Below are positions 1 to 8,772 of a stretch of 64,000 nucleotides of DNA, in pieces. The stretch spans positions 248,001 to 312,000 of the forward strand of contig NZ_LMSO01000001.1 of assembly GCF_001428435.1 (NCBI RefSeq). The letters run 5' to 3'. The DNA is from Arthrobacter sp. Soil782. Lineage in GTDB: Bacteria; Actinomycetota; Actinomycetes; Actinomycetales; Micrococcaceae. The position numbers were made by a program, and so were the translations under genes. Numbering within the stretch: position 1 is the stretch's first letter; every line of letters begins with the position of its first letter. The notes beneath the pieces are model-generated. The model worked only from the letters and a program-made list of their open reading frames with translations, made no database searches and was not told the origin of the DNA.

Positions 1-2
1 AC

Positions 3-2021
3 TGCTACGGGCTATCGGTACTCAACAGCCACCTGCTCGCCGGAGCGTCGCTGGTGCTCACCGACCTCTCCGTTGTGGACCCTTGTTTCTGGGATTTGTT
101 CCGCCGAACGGACGCAAGCGCCTTCGCCGCCGTTCCGTACACTTTCGAGCTGCTCGAGCGCGTCGGTTTCGCAGACATGGACCTGCCGACACTGCGGTAC
201 GTGACCCAGGCCGGCGGTCGCCTGTCTCCGGATCTGGTGCGTCGGTACGCGGAACTGGGGAATGACCGGGGTTGGGAGCTGTTCGTGATGTACGGCCAAA
301 CCGAAGCGACGGCGCGGATGGCATACCTGCCTCCAGCCCTCGCCGCGGAGAATCCATCCCGGATCGGGGTGCCCGTGCCCGGCGGCAGTTTCCGGATCGA
401 TCCGGTCGAGGGGCTCAAGGACGGTGAACTGGTGTACACCGGCCCCAACGTCATGCTGGGTTACGCGGAGGTGTCCGCTGACCTCGCTGCTGGCCGCACC
501 GTAGACGAGCTACGCACCGGAGACTTGGCGCGGAGGCACCCGGATGGACTGTACGAGGTGGTTGGACGACGCAGCCGCTTCATCAAGGTCGCGGGGCTGC
601 GGATTGACCTCGGCCGGGTGGAGCAGATCCTCGCCGACCTCGGCGTACGCGCCGCCTGTGTCGGGACCGATGAACGCCTGGTTGTCGCGTTAGAGGGCGA
701 TCACGAACCGGGGCTGCTCGGCAAGGTACTGGCGCCTGACCTCGGTATACCGCGAGGGGCGCTCGCGATGTGCGCCGTGGAGCAGATTCCCCGGCTCAGC
801 AGCGGAAAGCCGGACTATCAGTCGATTCTCGCGCTCGCCGACCCCGCACCGGAGGCCCGTGCACCGTCGGTCACCCGCAAGGAGGGGCCGCATGACGTGC
901 GCGTGATTCTGGCCGAGCAGCTGGAGGTACCCGCAGTCGATGATGACAGCACCTTCGTATCACTGGGCGGCGATTCACTGTCCTATGTAGCGACGTCCGT
1001 ACGTCTGGAGCGGGCCCTCGGCACCCTGCCCGCGGACTGGCACGTGCGGTCCGTCGCAGAGCTTGTTGAGGTTGCACAGCGCGCGGCGGTCAAAGCTCCG
1101 GTGCGTCGGCGCAGATTCTTCGCGGCCGTCGAGACGAGCATCGTGCTGCGGGCCGTCGCCATCATCTTCATCATCAGCACGCACATAGGGCTGTTCCACT
1201 GGGAAGGGACGGCGCACGTGCTGATGGCCGCAGCCGGGTACAACTTCGCGCGTTTCCAGCTCCAGGGCGAACGCTGGCATCGGTTGCGACGCCAGTTGAC
1301 CAGCATCGCCCGCATAGTGCTGCCGAGCGTGGCGCTGATTTTTCTGGGCTACATCATTACCGATCACTACAGCGTCGCCAATATCTTCCTGCTGAACGCG
1401 CTCGTCGGCCCGCAGGAAGTTACACCTGAATGGCATTTCTGGTTCGTCGAGGTGCTGACCTACCTCCTTGTCTGTGTGGTTGCACTGCTTGCCCTTCCTC
1501 CCGTTGCACGGCTGGAACGGCGTTTTCCCTTCGGGTTCCCGCTGGGATTGGCCGCCGCGGGTCTGCTGACGCGATTCAACATCGTTGACCTCGAGGTGCC
1601 GAACACTGCCCCCGCGCTCTGGCTGTTCGCCCTTGGGTGGGCGGTGGCGAGAGCACGGCGTACCGCACACCGCTTCCTGATCACCGCTGTTGCATTGCTG
1701 TGCATCCCCGGCTTCTTCTATGGGGACCTGGCCCGCGAAATGACCCTCCTGACAGGGATGTTGCTGCTCGTGTGGGTTCCCAGACTCCCGGTCCCCACGG
1801 TCCTTCAGCAACTGACTGTGGTGCTCGCAAGCGCATCGCTGTACATCTACCTCGTACACTGGCTCGTGTTCCCGCACCTTGACAGCCTCCATCCCTCGGT
1901 AGGCGTTGCAGCCTCCCTGGTAGCGGGAGTGCTCTACTGGGCGCTGGTCATGCGGGTGCCCGGACTGTTCCGCCGATGGACGCCGGCGCTAACCGGTCGG
2001 CGGCGGGAATCGCTTCGGTAG
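3..2021 (+). CDS. AMP-ligase / carrier / acyltransferase-3 fusion protein, 5' partial
   Basis: The frame is open from the first bases of the window, so the true start lies upstream. The visible part begins inside an adenylate-forming (AMP-binding) domain: YGQTEAT near nt 290 is the A5-type motif, GYAEVS and RTGDLARR follow, and SSGKPDY near nt 800 holds the catalytic lysine region. Next comes a phosphopantetheine carrier domain with LGGDSL; the serine codon is 975-977. From about nt 1126 the protein turns into roughly nine or ten hydrophobic segments resembling acyltransferase-3 (O-acetyltransferase-like) membrane proteins. The likely logic is that an acid is adenylated, loaded on the carrier and transferred to a surface acceptor. 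That is inference, and the substrate is unknown. A small membrane protein follows after 9 bp. Confidence 0.8.
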   Translation, partial: CYGLSVLNSHLLAGASLVLTDLSVVDPCFWDLFRRTDASAFAAVPYTFELLERVGFADMDLPTLRYVTQAGGRLSPDLVRRYAELGNDRGWELFVMYGQTEATARMAYLPPALAAENPSRIGVPVPGGSFRIDPVEGLKDGELVYTGPNVMLGYAEVSADLAAGRTVDELRTGDLARRHPDGLYEVVGRRSRFIKVAGLRIDLGRVEQILADLGVRAACVGTDERLVVALEGDHEPGLLGKVLAPDLGIPRGALAMCAVEQIPRLSSGKPDYQSILALADPAPEARAPSVTRKEGPHDVRVILAEQLEVPAVDDDSTFVSLGGDSLSYVATSVRLERALGTLPADWHVRSVAELVEVAQRAAVKAPVRRRRFFAAVETSIVLRAVAIIFIISTHIGLFHWEGTAHVLMAAAGYNFARFQLQGERWHRLRRQLTSIARIVLPSVALIFLGYIITDHYSVANIFLLNALVGPQEVTPEWHFWFVEVLTYLLVCVVALLALPPVARLERRFPFGFPLGLAAAGLLTRFNIVDLEVPNTAPALWLFALGWAVARARRTAHRFLITAVALLCIPGFFYGDLAREMTLLTGMLLLVWVPRLPVPTVLQQLTVVLASASLYIYLVHWLVFPHLDSLHPSVGVAASLVAGVLYWALVMRVPGLFRRWTPALTGRRRESLR

Positions 2022-2030
2022 GGTTAAAGG

Positions 2031-2282
2031 ATGCTGAACACGCCCTGGGACACCGGATCGCCGCTTTACCGCCGGCTCGTCATCGCTGCGCTGATTCTCA
2101 CCGGCGTCGGAATCCTGCTGGCCATCGCCGGAGCAATGCTCGAGACAGATCCCCTGGTCTTCGCGGCCCTGCCGATCATCATTGCGGGAATGGCGGCACA
2201 TCTGGCCGGCCTGGTGGTGCGTGGACGTGACGCGCAGCGCCGCCATCGGCCTAAGGATGGTTCCGGCCCAACCGGCCGGTAG
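2031..2282 (+). CDS. Small two-helix membrane protein
   Basis: This 83-residue protein has two hydrophobic segments (about residues 16-38 and 42-64) and a basic C-terminal tail, so the tail probably faces the cytoplasm. It resembles from memory the DUF3188-type small membrane proteins of Micrococcaceae, but I cannot confirm the family. It begins 9 bp after the acyltransferase fusion and reads in the same direction, so cotranscription is likely. The purine-rich AAAGG sits directly against the ATG, a poor ribosome-site spacing. No function is assigned. Confidence 0.6.
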   Translation: MLNTPWDTGSPLYRRLVIAALILTGVGILLAIAGAMLETDPLVFAALPIIIAGMAAHLAGLVVRGRDAQRRHRPKDGSGPTGR

Positions 2283-2346
2283 CCTGACGAGCAGTTACCC
2301 TGAACAGGCGTGCCCGCGACGGGAAGCCCGGATCATAAGGAGTTTC

Positions 2347-2796
2347 ATGACGATCAACCCCGACCTCCAGGGGCGCAGTTACCCTGCTGGTGAGGTCTAC
2401 ACCGTAGGCCGCGAGAAGATTCGCGAGTTCGCCCAGGCAGTGAAGGCGACGCATCCGTCCCACTTCGACCCGGAAGCCGCCCGCGCGCTGGGTCACCGCG
2501 ATGTCGTCGCGCCGCCCACCTTCGCGATCATCATCGCCCAGCGGGCTGACGCACAGCTGATCAACGATCCCGAGGCCGGCATTGATTTCACCCGCGTGGT
2601 CCACGCCGACCAGCGGTTCATCCACCACCGGCCGATCATCGCGGGAGATGAACTGGTTGCCGAACTCCACGTCGATCAGGTCCGGGCCATGGGCGGCGGA
2701 GCAATGATCACCACCCGTGCTGAGATCTCCACCGTGGAAGGTGAAAAAACCGCAACAACCACCTCATCCATCCTGGTGCGCGGGGAGGAGCAGTAA
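2347..2796 (+). CDS. FAS1-like (R)-hydroxyacyl dehydratase subunit, HadA-like
   Basis: A 149-residue hot-dog-fold protein of the FAS1-like dehydratase family, the non-catalytic partner type of HadA. The start is set by AAGGAG at 2337-2342, five bases before ATG 2347; the frame stays open upstream to 2182 without a comparable ribosome site. A MaoC protein follows 2 bp later, and murB follows that. HadA and HadB-type subunits normally form a heterodimer that dehydrates 3-hydroxyacyl thioesters. In mycobacteria this serves mycolate synthesis, but this organism shows no other mycolate gene here, so the role may be general fatty-acid metabolism. Confidence 0.8.
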   Translation: MTINPDLQGRSYPAGEVYTVGREKIREFAQAVKATHPSHFDPEAARALGHRDVVAPPTFAIIIAQRADAQLINDPEAGIDFTRVVHADQRFIHHRPIIAGDELVAELHVDQVRAMGGGAMITTRAEISTVEGEKTATTTSSILVRGEEQ

Positions 2797-2798
2797 GC

Positions 2799-3239
2799 AT
2801 GACAATCTCGCTGACAGATCTTGAAGTGGGCCAGGAAATCGGCCGTTCCTCCCTCGACGTCACCCGGCTGGACCTGGTGAAGTACGCAGGAGCATCCGGT
2901 GACTTCAACCCCATCCACTGGAATGAATCCTTTGCCCGCGGTGTGGACCTACCCGGAGTCATCGCCCATGGCATGTTCACCATGGGCGCGGCGGTCCAGG
3001 CAGTAACCGACTGGATCGGTGATCCTGCCGCCGTGATCGACTACCAGACCCGCTTCACCCGGCCGGTTGTTGTTGAGGACACCACGGCGCGGCCTGGCAG
3101 TGCCGGGGCGGTCATCGGAGTTGTCGGAGTTGTCGGGGCTGTGGACCCGGACAATTCGACTGCGCGCATTGACCTGACCGTCTCCGCCGGGGGACAGAAG
3201 GTGCTCGTCAAGGCACAGGCAGTGGTGCGGATCTGGTGA
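2799..3239 (+). CDS. MaoC family dehydratase, HadB-like catalytic subunit
   Basis: A 146-residue single hot-dog protein. The hydratase-2 signature is visible as GASGDFNPIHWN, about residues 31-42, supplying the catalytic Asp and His, followed by GVIAHGMFTMG. It starts 2 bp after the HadA-like gene and its stop overlaps the murB start by 4 bp (GTGA), so the three genes are translationally linked. It probably supplies the active site of a (R)-3-hydroxyacyl dehydratase heterodimer with the upstream product. Confidence 0.85.
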   Translation: MTISLTDLEVGQEIGRSSLDVTRLDLVKYAGASGDFNPIHWNESFARGVDLPGVIAHGMFTMGAAVQAVTDWIGDPAAVIDYQTRFTRPVVVEDTTARPGSAGAVIGVVGVVGAVDPDNSTARIDLTVSAGGQKVLVKAQAVVRIW

Positions 3240-4309
3240 CATCCCTCGCCCAGTTCACCACGTCGGCCGTCGGGGGCCCTGCCCGCAAACTCGTGGTGGC
3301 ACGCACTGAAGCGGAACTCATCGAGGCGATCCGCTCCGCCGATGAGGCGGGGGAGCCGCTCCTGCTGATTGGCGGCGGCTCGAACCTGCTGGTGGCGGAC
3401 AGCGGCTTCGCCGGAACAGTGGTCAAAATTGCTTCGACCGGCTTCACAGTGAACGACGACGACGCCACCTGCGGAGGCGTAATGGTCACCGCCCAGGCCG
3501 GCCAGCCCTGGGATGAGCTCGTCGAGTACACAGTGCGGCACGCTTACTCCGGGCTGGAGGCGCTCTCCGGCATCCCCGGTTCCACCGGGGCGGTACCCGT
3601 GCAGAACGTCGGCGCGTACGGATCAGAGGTGTCCCACACCATCGCCATGGTGCGCACGTATGACCGCGAGACCAGGTCCATCAAATCCCTGGCCAACTTC
3701 GACCTGAAGTTCGGGTACCGGGATTCCCTCCTGAAGCGCACGACCGACGCCGGATCTCCCCGTTATGTGGTGCTCACGGTTCAGTTCCAGCTGGGACTCG
3801 GCCGCATGAGCGCACCGGTACGGTATGCCGAGCTGGCGCGCGAACTCGGTATCGACGCCGGGGGACGGACCTACGCCACCGATGTGCGACGTGCCGTCCT
3901 CAAGCTGCGTGCAACGAAAGGCATGGTGCTGGACCCGGAAGACCGCGACACCTACAGCACCGGATCATTCTTCACCAACCCGATTGTCGACGCGGCAGAG
4001 GCGGAGTCCCTGCCGGCGGAGGCGCCCCGGTACCCGATGCCCAACGGCTCCGTGAAGCTCAGTGCGGCCTGGCTCATCGAGCATGCAGGTTTCGGCAAGG
4101 GATTTGGCCTGGCAGATGATGCCGGCCACCGCGCGGCGGGCGGCAGGGCCGCGTTGTCGACCAAGCACACCCTCGCCGTCACAAACCGCGGCGAGGCCTC
4201 GGCGGAAGACCTGCTGAGTATTGCCCGGCTGGTTGCCGATGGTGTGGAGGATCGATTCGGCATCCGTCTGCACCCGGAACCCCTGCTGATCGGCTGTTCC
4301 CTGAACTAG
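3236..4309 (+). CDS. murB: UDP-N-acetylmuramate dehydrogenase
   Basis: A 357-residue FAD enzyme that reduces UDP-GlcNAc-enolpyruvate to UDP-MurNAc in cytoplasmic peptidoglycan precursor synthesis. GGGSNLLV near residue 47 is the FAD pyrophosphate loop. SGIPGSTGAVPVQNVGAYG lies near residue 117, and the catalytic serine motif TGSFFTNP is present, as is the C-terminal AAWLIEHAGF. FGYRDS places it with type I (E. coli-like) MurB. The GTG start overlaps the MaoC stop. The HadAB-MurB order is a conserved actinobacterial arrangement. Confidence 0.95.
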   Translation: MTSLAQFTTSAVGGPARKLVVARTEAELIEAIRSADEAGEPLLLIGGGSNLLVADSGFAGTVVKIASTGFTVNDDDATCGGVMVTAQAGQPWDELVEYTVRHAYSGLEALSGIPGSTGAVPVQNVGAYGSEVSHTIAMVRTYDRETRSIKSLANFDLKFGYRDSLLKRTTDAGSPRYVVLTVQFQLGLGRMSAPVRYAELARELGIDAGGRTYATDVRRAVLKLRATKGMVLDPEDRDTYSTGSFFTNPIVDAAEAESLPAEAPRYPMPNGSVKLSAAWLIEHAGFGKGFGLADDAGHRAAGGRAALSTKHTLAVTNRGEASAEDLLSIARLVADGVEDRFGIRLHPEPLLIGCSLN

Positions 4310-4345
4310 TTCTGGGGAGCGTTGCATCGCAGGGCACGGGCCCCT

Positions 4346-4774
4346 TTACGTGGTTGCCCGCCGCCGCGCCTTCTCCGCTGCCGCCCGCGTCTGCATGACG
4401 GCGTGGCGGTGCCACCGGCTGTCCACCAGCTCCCGGCTGCACAGCCATTGAACCAGCCGTGAGACCAGGCTGATCTGCGCGAGCCGGTCGTGGAAATCCG
4501 GTAGCAGCCACGCGGCGCTGAGGAACCGGGGGAGTGCGAAGACGAGCTCTTCCGCACCGAGTATCCGCTCGAAGGCGCCCTCAGGCTCGAACTGCCGCTC
4601 CAAAACGAGCAGCGCCGCCGTATCGGAACTGACCGTGGAATGGCCCTCCCGGTCGAGAAACAGCCGCAGGTGGTCGAAGACGCGCCTGTAGCGCTCAACC
4701 GTGGCGGGATGTCTACCCGCGGCGCTCGCCGAAAAGTACCGCGTAAGGATCTGGTCTACCGGAATCTGGGTCAT
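4346..4774 (-). CDS. Conserved hypothetical, orphan integrase core-binding-like domain
   Basis: A 142-residue soluble alpha-helical protein. The segment ATVERYRRVFDHLRLFLDRE (about residues 24-43) resembles the SAM-like N-terminal core-binding domain of tyrosine recombinases, but no catalytic R...HxxR...Y domain follows. The C-terminus is basic (AEKARRRATT). I chose ATG at 4774 because upstream codons read as low-complexity shadow sequence that overlaps asd, and a CAGACT -10-like box ends 7 bases before this ATG. It converges on murB with a 36-bp gap. Function unknown; it might bind DNA. Confidence 0.65.
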   Translation of the reverse strand: MTQIPVDQILTRYFSASAAGRHPATVERYRRVFDHLRLFLDREGHSTVSSDTAALLVLERQFEPEGAFERILGAEELVFALPRFLSAAWLLPDFHDRLAQISLVSRLVQWLCSRELVDSRWHRHAVMQTRAAAEKARRRATT

Positions 4775-4781
4775 GCAGCAC

Positions 4782-4787
4782 AGTCTG
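4782..4787 (-). promoter_or_regulatory. -10-like box for a leaderless transcript
   Basis: The minus strand reads CAGACT here, 7 bases before the ATG of the 142-residue protein, with no Shine-Dalgarno sequence between them. The spacing would put transcription start at or next to the start codon. A -35 box is not clear. Confidence 0.4.
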
Positions 4788-4851
4788 CCCGGCACCCCTG
4801 ACATTTTTCTAGTACAGACGTCCGAGAAGAAAGCGGGGGTGCGCAGTCTGC

Positions 4852-6003
4852 CTAAAGATTGCCGGTTGCGATCAGGAGCGCGCGGCGAAGCGGCTCGGCA
4901 GCCCCCCACAGGAGCTGGTCTCCCACGGTGAACGCGCTGATGTATTCCGGCCCCATTTCGAGTTTGCGGATTCGCCCAACGGGAATCTGCAGGGTACCGC
5001 TGGCCGCCACCGGGGTAAGGCCTTGCAGGGTTGCTTCCTTGGTGTTCGGGACCACCGTTGCCCACTCGTTGTCCTGATCGATCAGTGTTTCAATCTCAGT
5101 CACGGAGAGGTCTTCTGTGAGCTTCAGCGTGAGCGCCTGGGAGTGTGATCGCATGGCGCCGATCCGTACGCACAGTCCGTCGAAGGGGATCCGGGCTCCC
5201 TCGATGTCCTTGCCCAAAATCTTGTTGGTTTCCGCGCCGGCTTTCCACTCTTCCTTCGACTGACCGTTGCCGAGATCCGCGTCGATCCAGGGAATTACCG
5301 ATCCAGCAAGCGGTACGCCGAACTGGGAGGCGTCCATGGCCGGATTCTTCTGCTGGGTCAGCACTGCGCGGTCGATGTCGAGAATTGCTGACGCCGGGTC
5401 TGCCAGATTCTGGGCGACTGCGCCGTGGATGGACCCGAATTGGTTCAGCAGCTCGCGCATATGCCGGGCTCCGCCGCCCGAGGCTGCCTGATAAGTCATG
5501 GAGGTTCCCCACTCAACCAGGCCGTTTCTGAACAGCCCGCCGAGGCCCATCAGCATGCAGGAGACCGTGCAGTTGCCGCCGATGAAGTCGCGGACACCGC
5601 GGGCGAGCCCGGCATCGATCACGTCCCGGTTCACCGGGTCCAGCACAATGATGGAGCTCTCCTCCATGCGCAGCGTGGAGGCGGCGTCGATCCACAGGCC
5701 GTCCCACCCGGCGTCGCGCAATTTGGGGTACACCTCTGAGGTGTACCCGCCGCCCTGGGCGGAAACGATGATGGGCAGCTTTGCCAGGGCCTCGACGTCA
5801 TAGGCATTCTGCAGCGGACCGGCGCCCTCGGCGAACGAAGGCGCGGCGCCACCGGCATTGGACGTGGAGAAAAAGACCGGGTTGATGAGGCGGAAATCGC
5901 CTTCATCCTGCATGCGCTGCATCAGGACGGAGCCGACCATCCCACGCCAGCCGACCAAACCGACGGAGGGCGCGGACGAGGACAGGTGCGCAGCGGTTGT
6001 CAT
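4852..6003 (-). CDS. asd: Aspartate-semialdehyde dehydrogenase
   Basis: A 383-residue NADPH enzyme converting aspartyl phosphate to aspartate semialdehyde, the branch step to lysine/diaminopimelate, threonine and methionine. The dinucleotide loop [14 protein letters not shown] is at residues 18-31, and the catalytic cysteine is Cys145 in GGNCTVSC. The [10 protein letters not shown] form marks the E. coli-like subfamily rather than the shorter Gram-positive type. GGAGG sits 3 bases before the ATG. It is transcribed away from the WXG cluster genes that lie upstream on the same strand. Confidence 0.95.
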   Translation of the reverse strand: MTTAAHLSSSAPSVGLVGWRGMVGSVLMQRMQDEGDFRLINPVFFSTSNAGGAAPSFAEGAGPLQNAYDVEALAKLPIIVSAQGGGYTSEVYPKLRDAGWDGLWIDAASTLRMEESSIIVLDPVNRDVIDAGLARGVRDFIGGNCTVSCMLMGLGGLFRNGLVEWGTSMTYQAASGGGARHMRELLNQFGSIHGAVAQNLADPASAILDIDRAVLTQQKNPAMDASQFGVPLAGSVIPWIDADLGNGQSKEEWKAGAETNKILGKDIEGARIPFDGLCVRIGAMRSHSQALTLKLTEDLSVTEIETLIDQDNEWATVVPNTKEATLQGLTPVAASGTLQIPVGRIRKLEMGPEYISAFTVGDQLLWGAAEPLRRALLIATGNL

Positions 6004-6080
6004 GCCTCCAGTTTAGGCGAGGATGCCACTCTCGCGCCGGTCGGTTACGTCACAGCCGTAGGGCGACGACGCCGCGCGGC

Positions 6081-6530
6081 TCAGTACGCGGGCCGCGGCA
6101 GCCCGCGCGCCTCGCGCAGCTTGTGTGCGCGCCACTCCCGCACGAGGTTTCTGACGGCGAAGATCTCGAGTATCACCAGGAGAGCCGGAATAACAAGGAA
6201 TCCGAGCATTCCTGAATCGCCCTCAACCAGAAGGTTCCGCAGGGGAAGGTAGACAAAGATGCCGATGATGACCGCAATAGCGAGAACATAGACAAGATGT
6301 CCCCAGCGCGTGTTGATGCGCGGACCCAACCCGAGACGCCCCACACCGTACTCATCGCGGGTATAGCTGACGAGTTCACCGTTGATCCCGCGCGTCAGCA
6401 CACGATTCTCACCGATCCGCGCCACCTGATCCTCGTGTGCGGCCCTTGTTGCGGCATCCCGGCGTTCCCGCTCGGCGTTGTAGACCAATGCTTCAGTCCT
6501 GTCGTAGTGCGCGTAATTGGGCCAGCACAT
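6081..6530 (-). CDS. Two-helix membrane protein of the WXG100 cluster
   Basis: A 149-residue protein with a charged N-terminal half (about residues 1-75) and two transmembrane helices near residues 83-106 and 113-137, followed by a basic tail. The chosen ATG at 6530 lies inside the 3' end of the preceding gene (38-bp overlap), which implies translational coupling; shorter starts are possible. It is the last gene of a three-gene minus-strand cluster headed by a WXG100-type protein. I do not recognise the family. It could be a membrane partner or immunity protein, but nothing in the sequence proves that. Confidence 0.6.
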   Translation of the reverse strand: MCWPNYAHYDRTEALVYNAERERRDAATRAAHEDQVARIGENRVLTRGINGELVSYTRDEYGVGRLGLGPRINTRWGHLVYVLAIAVIIGIFVYLPLRNLLVEGDSGMLGFLVIPALLVILEIFAVRNLVREWRAHKLREARGLPRPAY

Positions 6531-7146
6531 CGCTGTCGGACAGACCCCGCTTTGATTCAACGGAATCCGCGCCCGGTAGTCGGCGTCCAACAGTCCAGGC
6601 GCCCTCTTCAACCTTGATCAGCAACTCACCGGCCTCAGGGGTCTCCCGGTTCTTCACCAGTGCACCGCCGTCCGGATGTTCAGCACAGTGAGACTGCACG
6701 ATGAAAAGGTTTGCTTCAGCGCTGGTGATGTCAGGCCGCTTGGCCATCGCGAACCAGGTGAGGTGGCTGCGCGGTTGCATCAATATCTCGTACTCCGCGG
6801 ATTCGATGGAGACCACGCTGTCCGAGTAATCGGGCGCAACCAGGCTGATCTCGATCCTGCGCCGGGCGGTCGTGAGTGCACGGGTCACCGCAGCCACAGG
6901 GCCGCCGACCGAGAGCACGCCGTCGCTGTCAGCAAAGGCCAGGCCGCGTGCCACAAGGGATGAGCCGCCCGCCGCAACCATGCGGGTATCCCCGATTTCA
7001 TCACTCACCCGCAATGCGGCGGCACTCGCGGTTGCGGCCGCGCCCGGCGCAAGGTTGAGCAGTGCCGCCACCTCGGCGAAACCGAACCCAATGGCATCGG
7101 GATACGGGCTGTCGGCCTGGTCGGGCTTCGACACGGTCTCGGTCAT
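6493..7146 (-). CDS. WXG100-associated protein, possibly EspG-like
   Basis: A 217-residue soluble protein with no signal peptide or membrane segment. The order of a small helical N-terminal part, SLVARGLAFADSDG near residue 62 and an alternating beta-rich middle is faintly like the EspG chaperones of mycobacterial type VII secretion. That resemblance is by eye only. The gene starts 27 bp after the WXG100-type gene and overlaps the membrane-protein gene downstream, so the three form one operon. A chaperone or immunity role for the WXG100 protein is inferred from position. Confidence 0.6.
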   Translation of the reverse strand: MTETVSKPDQADSPYPDAIGFGFAEVAALLNLAPGAAATASAAALRVSDEIGDTRMVAAGGSSLVARGLAFADSDGVLSVGGPVAAVTRALTTARRRIEISLVAPDYSDSVVSIESAEYEILMQPRSHLTWFAMAKRPDITSAEANLFIVQSHCAEHPDGGALVKNRETPEAGELLIKVEEGAWTVGRRLPGADSVESKRGLSDSDVLAQLRALRQD

Positions 7147-7173
7147 CGTGCTGCTCCTTGTGCAATTGAAGTC

Positions 7174-8124
7174 CTAGAAACCAAAGAAATCACCGACAGC
7201 TTCGGCCCCGTCGGCAAACGCGCCGCCCACGTCCTCAGCGGTGTCGGCGATCGCCCCACCCACCGCATTGACGGCGTCGTGCACCACCGGAACGTTGTCA
7301 TAGATGGCAAGGGCTCCACTGGCCACCATGGCGACTGTGCCCACGGGTGGGGGAAGGAAGGAGGCCACGCCAAGAACCGTCTTGGCGCCAGAATAAATCG
7401 CATCTCCCGTGTCCCCGTTATTCAGGTGGACCACTGTGTCATACAGGTCCAGTCCGGTGCCCACGACGCCGAGCCCCTTGCCCAGCATGTCGAAGGCAGC
7501 GAACGCCCGGGAGCCTTCCGTGAGGTTAAGAGCCGTGTGCCAGTTCCCGTCGAAGAGGTCACCGGAGGTGTTGAAAAAGCCGCTGAGCATATTCGAGCTG
7601 CGGAGCGCAGCCCAGGCGGCAGGGTCGCCGAAGCCGCTCCGCAGAGCCGGCGTCAGCATCGCGCCGATGTCGAAAAGCCCGGCGCGCATGTTGGGGAACG
7701 CCTTGATGAGCTGGTACATGTCCCAGCCGTCACGGAAGGGCGAATCGGGACCGAGTAACCAGTCCGGACCCGGCACGTTACCGTCTTCTCCGGGGATGGG
7801 CATACGTTCCGATCCGCCCGCCGGTGTCATACCCGGGGTGCCGGCCCCATCAGCGTCTGAACTTGTGCGCTCCTGGTCCGCGGCCTGCTCCAGCAGTTCG
7901 GACTTGGCGCGGTCGAGGCTCGTGGAGGCGGAGAGGATCTGCACCCGCAGCACGGTATTCCACCGCTGGCGGGTCTGATCCGCGTCAGTGCCCTTCCAGA
8001 ACCCGGGATTGTTTACCACCGCGGAGACGCTGGCGGAGATGTCGAGTAGGGACTGTGCCCCTGCACTGCAGTGTTGCGCCAGCGAGCGCAGCTGATCAGG
8101 GTTTGCCCCCAGCGTCCCAGTCAT
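7174..8124 (-). CDS. WXG100-type protein with C-terminal hydrophobic region, candidate type VII substrate
   Basis: A 316-residue protein. Residues 1-85 form a helical hairpin with the WXG turn at Trp43-Lys-Gly45, as in ESX/WXG100 proteins. A Pro/Gly linker follows (about 90-125), then a helical domain and a hydrophobic stretch near residues 240-275. The C-terminus is small-residue-rich and amphipathic, ending in VGDFFGF. I find no YxxxD/E export motif. The layout matches WXG-headed secreted effectors or surface proteins of actinobacteria. No known catalytic motif is visible in the C-terminal part, so membrane insertion is the simplest guess. Confidence 0.7.
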   Translation of the reverse strand: MTGTLGANPDQLRSLAQHCSAGAQSLLDISASVSAVVNNPGFWKGTDADQTRQRWNTVLRVQILSASTSLDRAKSELLEQAADQERTSSDADGAGTPGMTPAGGSERMPIPGEDGNVPGPDWLLGPDSPFRDGWDMYQLIKAFPNMRAGLFDIGAMLTPALRSGFGDPAAWAALRSSNMLSGFFNTSGDLFDGNWHTALNLTEGSRAFAAFDMLGKGLGVVGTGLDLYDTVVHLNNGDTGDAIYSGAKTVLGVASFLPPPVGTVAMVASGALAIYDNVPVVHDAVNAVGGAIADTAEDVGGAFADGAEAVGDFFGF

Positions 8125-8172
8125 TTTTCCCCGTGCCTCTTACCTTGCCTGATCTTCGTCCCGCTACTGAGA

Positions 8173-8772
8173 CTACCCAGCGGGGCGGGTATCCCGCGAT
8201 GGGGAGGGCTGCCCACCTTGCTCCGCCCGGGTCCACAGGCTGATCCGGAACCGGGTTCCGTTCTGCGCGGTGGTCCAGCCCTCGGACGGCTCAACTCCGG
8301 CGAGAGCCCAGGAATTCGCGAGTGCAGGAGCGTAGGTGTCACCCTCCTCCGCTGAGTCGATCACCGTGACATAAGCGGCGTTCGCGTGCAGAGCCGCTTC
8401 CGCATACACCTGGCCGCCGCCGATGATCCAGATCTCGTCGGCACCCTCACTGCGCTGGGCCTCGCTGACGGCCTCTTCAAGCGAGCCGACGACGACGGCG
8501 CCCCGGTAGTCTGCCGGGTCCGGTTTCTGCCTACTCACCACAATGTTGGTGCGGCCGGGTAGTGGGCGGTACTTCTCCGGGAAGGACTCCCAGGTTCGAC
8601 GTCCCATGATGACGGGATGCCCCTGCGTGGTGCGCCGGAAGTGTGCCAGATCCTCGGGCAGGTGCCACGGCATGGTGCCGTCCCGGCCGATGACGCCGTC
8701 CACTGTCTGTGCCCAGATCATCCCTACAACAGGGCTGCCGACCAGCGCAGCGGCACTCAGGGACTCGCTCAT
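8173..8772 (-). CDS. folA: Dihydrofolate reductase
   Basis: A 199-residue enzyme reducing dihydrofolate to tetrahydrofolate with NADPH. Visible motifs are [20 protein letters not shown], with the active-site Asp after PE, then [10 protein letters not shown], and [11 protein letters not shown] for cofactor binding. It has about 15 extra N-terminal residues before the usual MIWAQ start, so MIWAQ could be the real start; the longer form is kept because its ATG overlaps the thyA stop by 4 bp. It regenerates the folate consumed by ThyA, the gene directly upstream. Confidence 0.95.
   Translation of the reverse strand: MSESLSAAALVGSPVVGMIWAQTVDGVIGRDGTMPWHLPEDLAHFRRTTQGHPVIMGRRTWESFPEKYRPLPGRTNIVVSRQKPDPADYRGAVVVGSLEEAVSEAQRSEGADEIWIIGGGQVYAEAALHANAAYVTVIDSAEEGDTYAPALANSWALAGVEPSEGWTTAQNGTRFRISLWTRAEQGGQPSPSRDTRPAG

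Noticed and set aside
975..1892. 305-codon minus-strand frame across the acyltransferase region
   Set aside because: It is the complement of a membrane-protein coding region with His/Gln-rich shadow composition and no family features.
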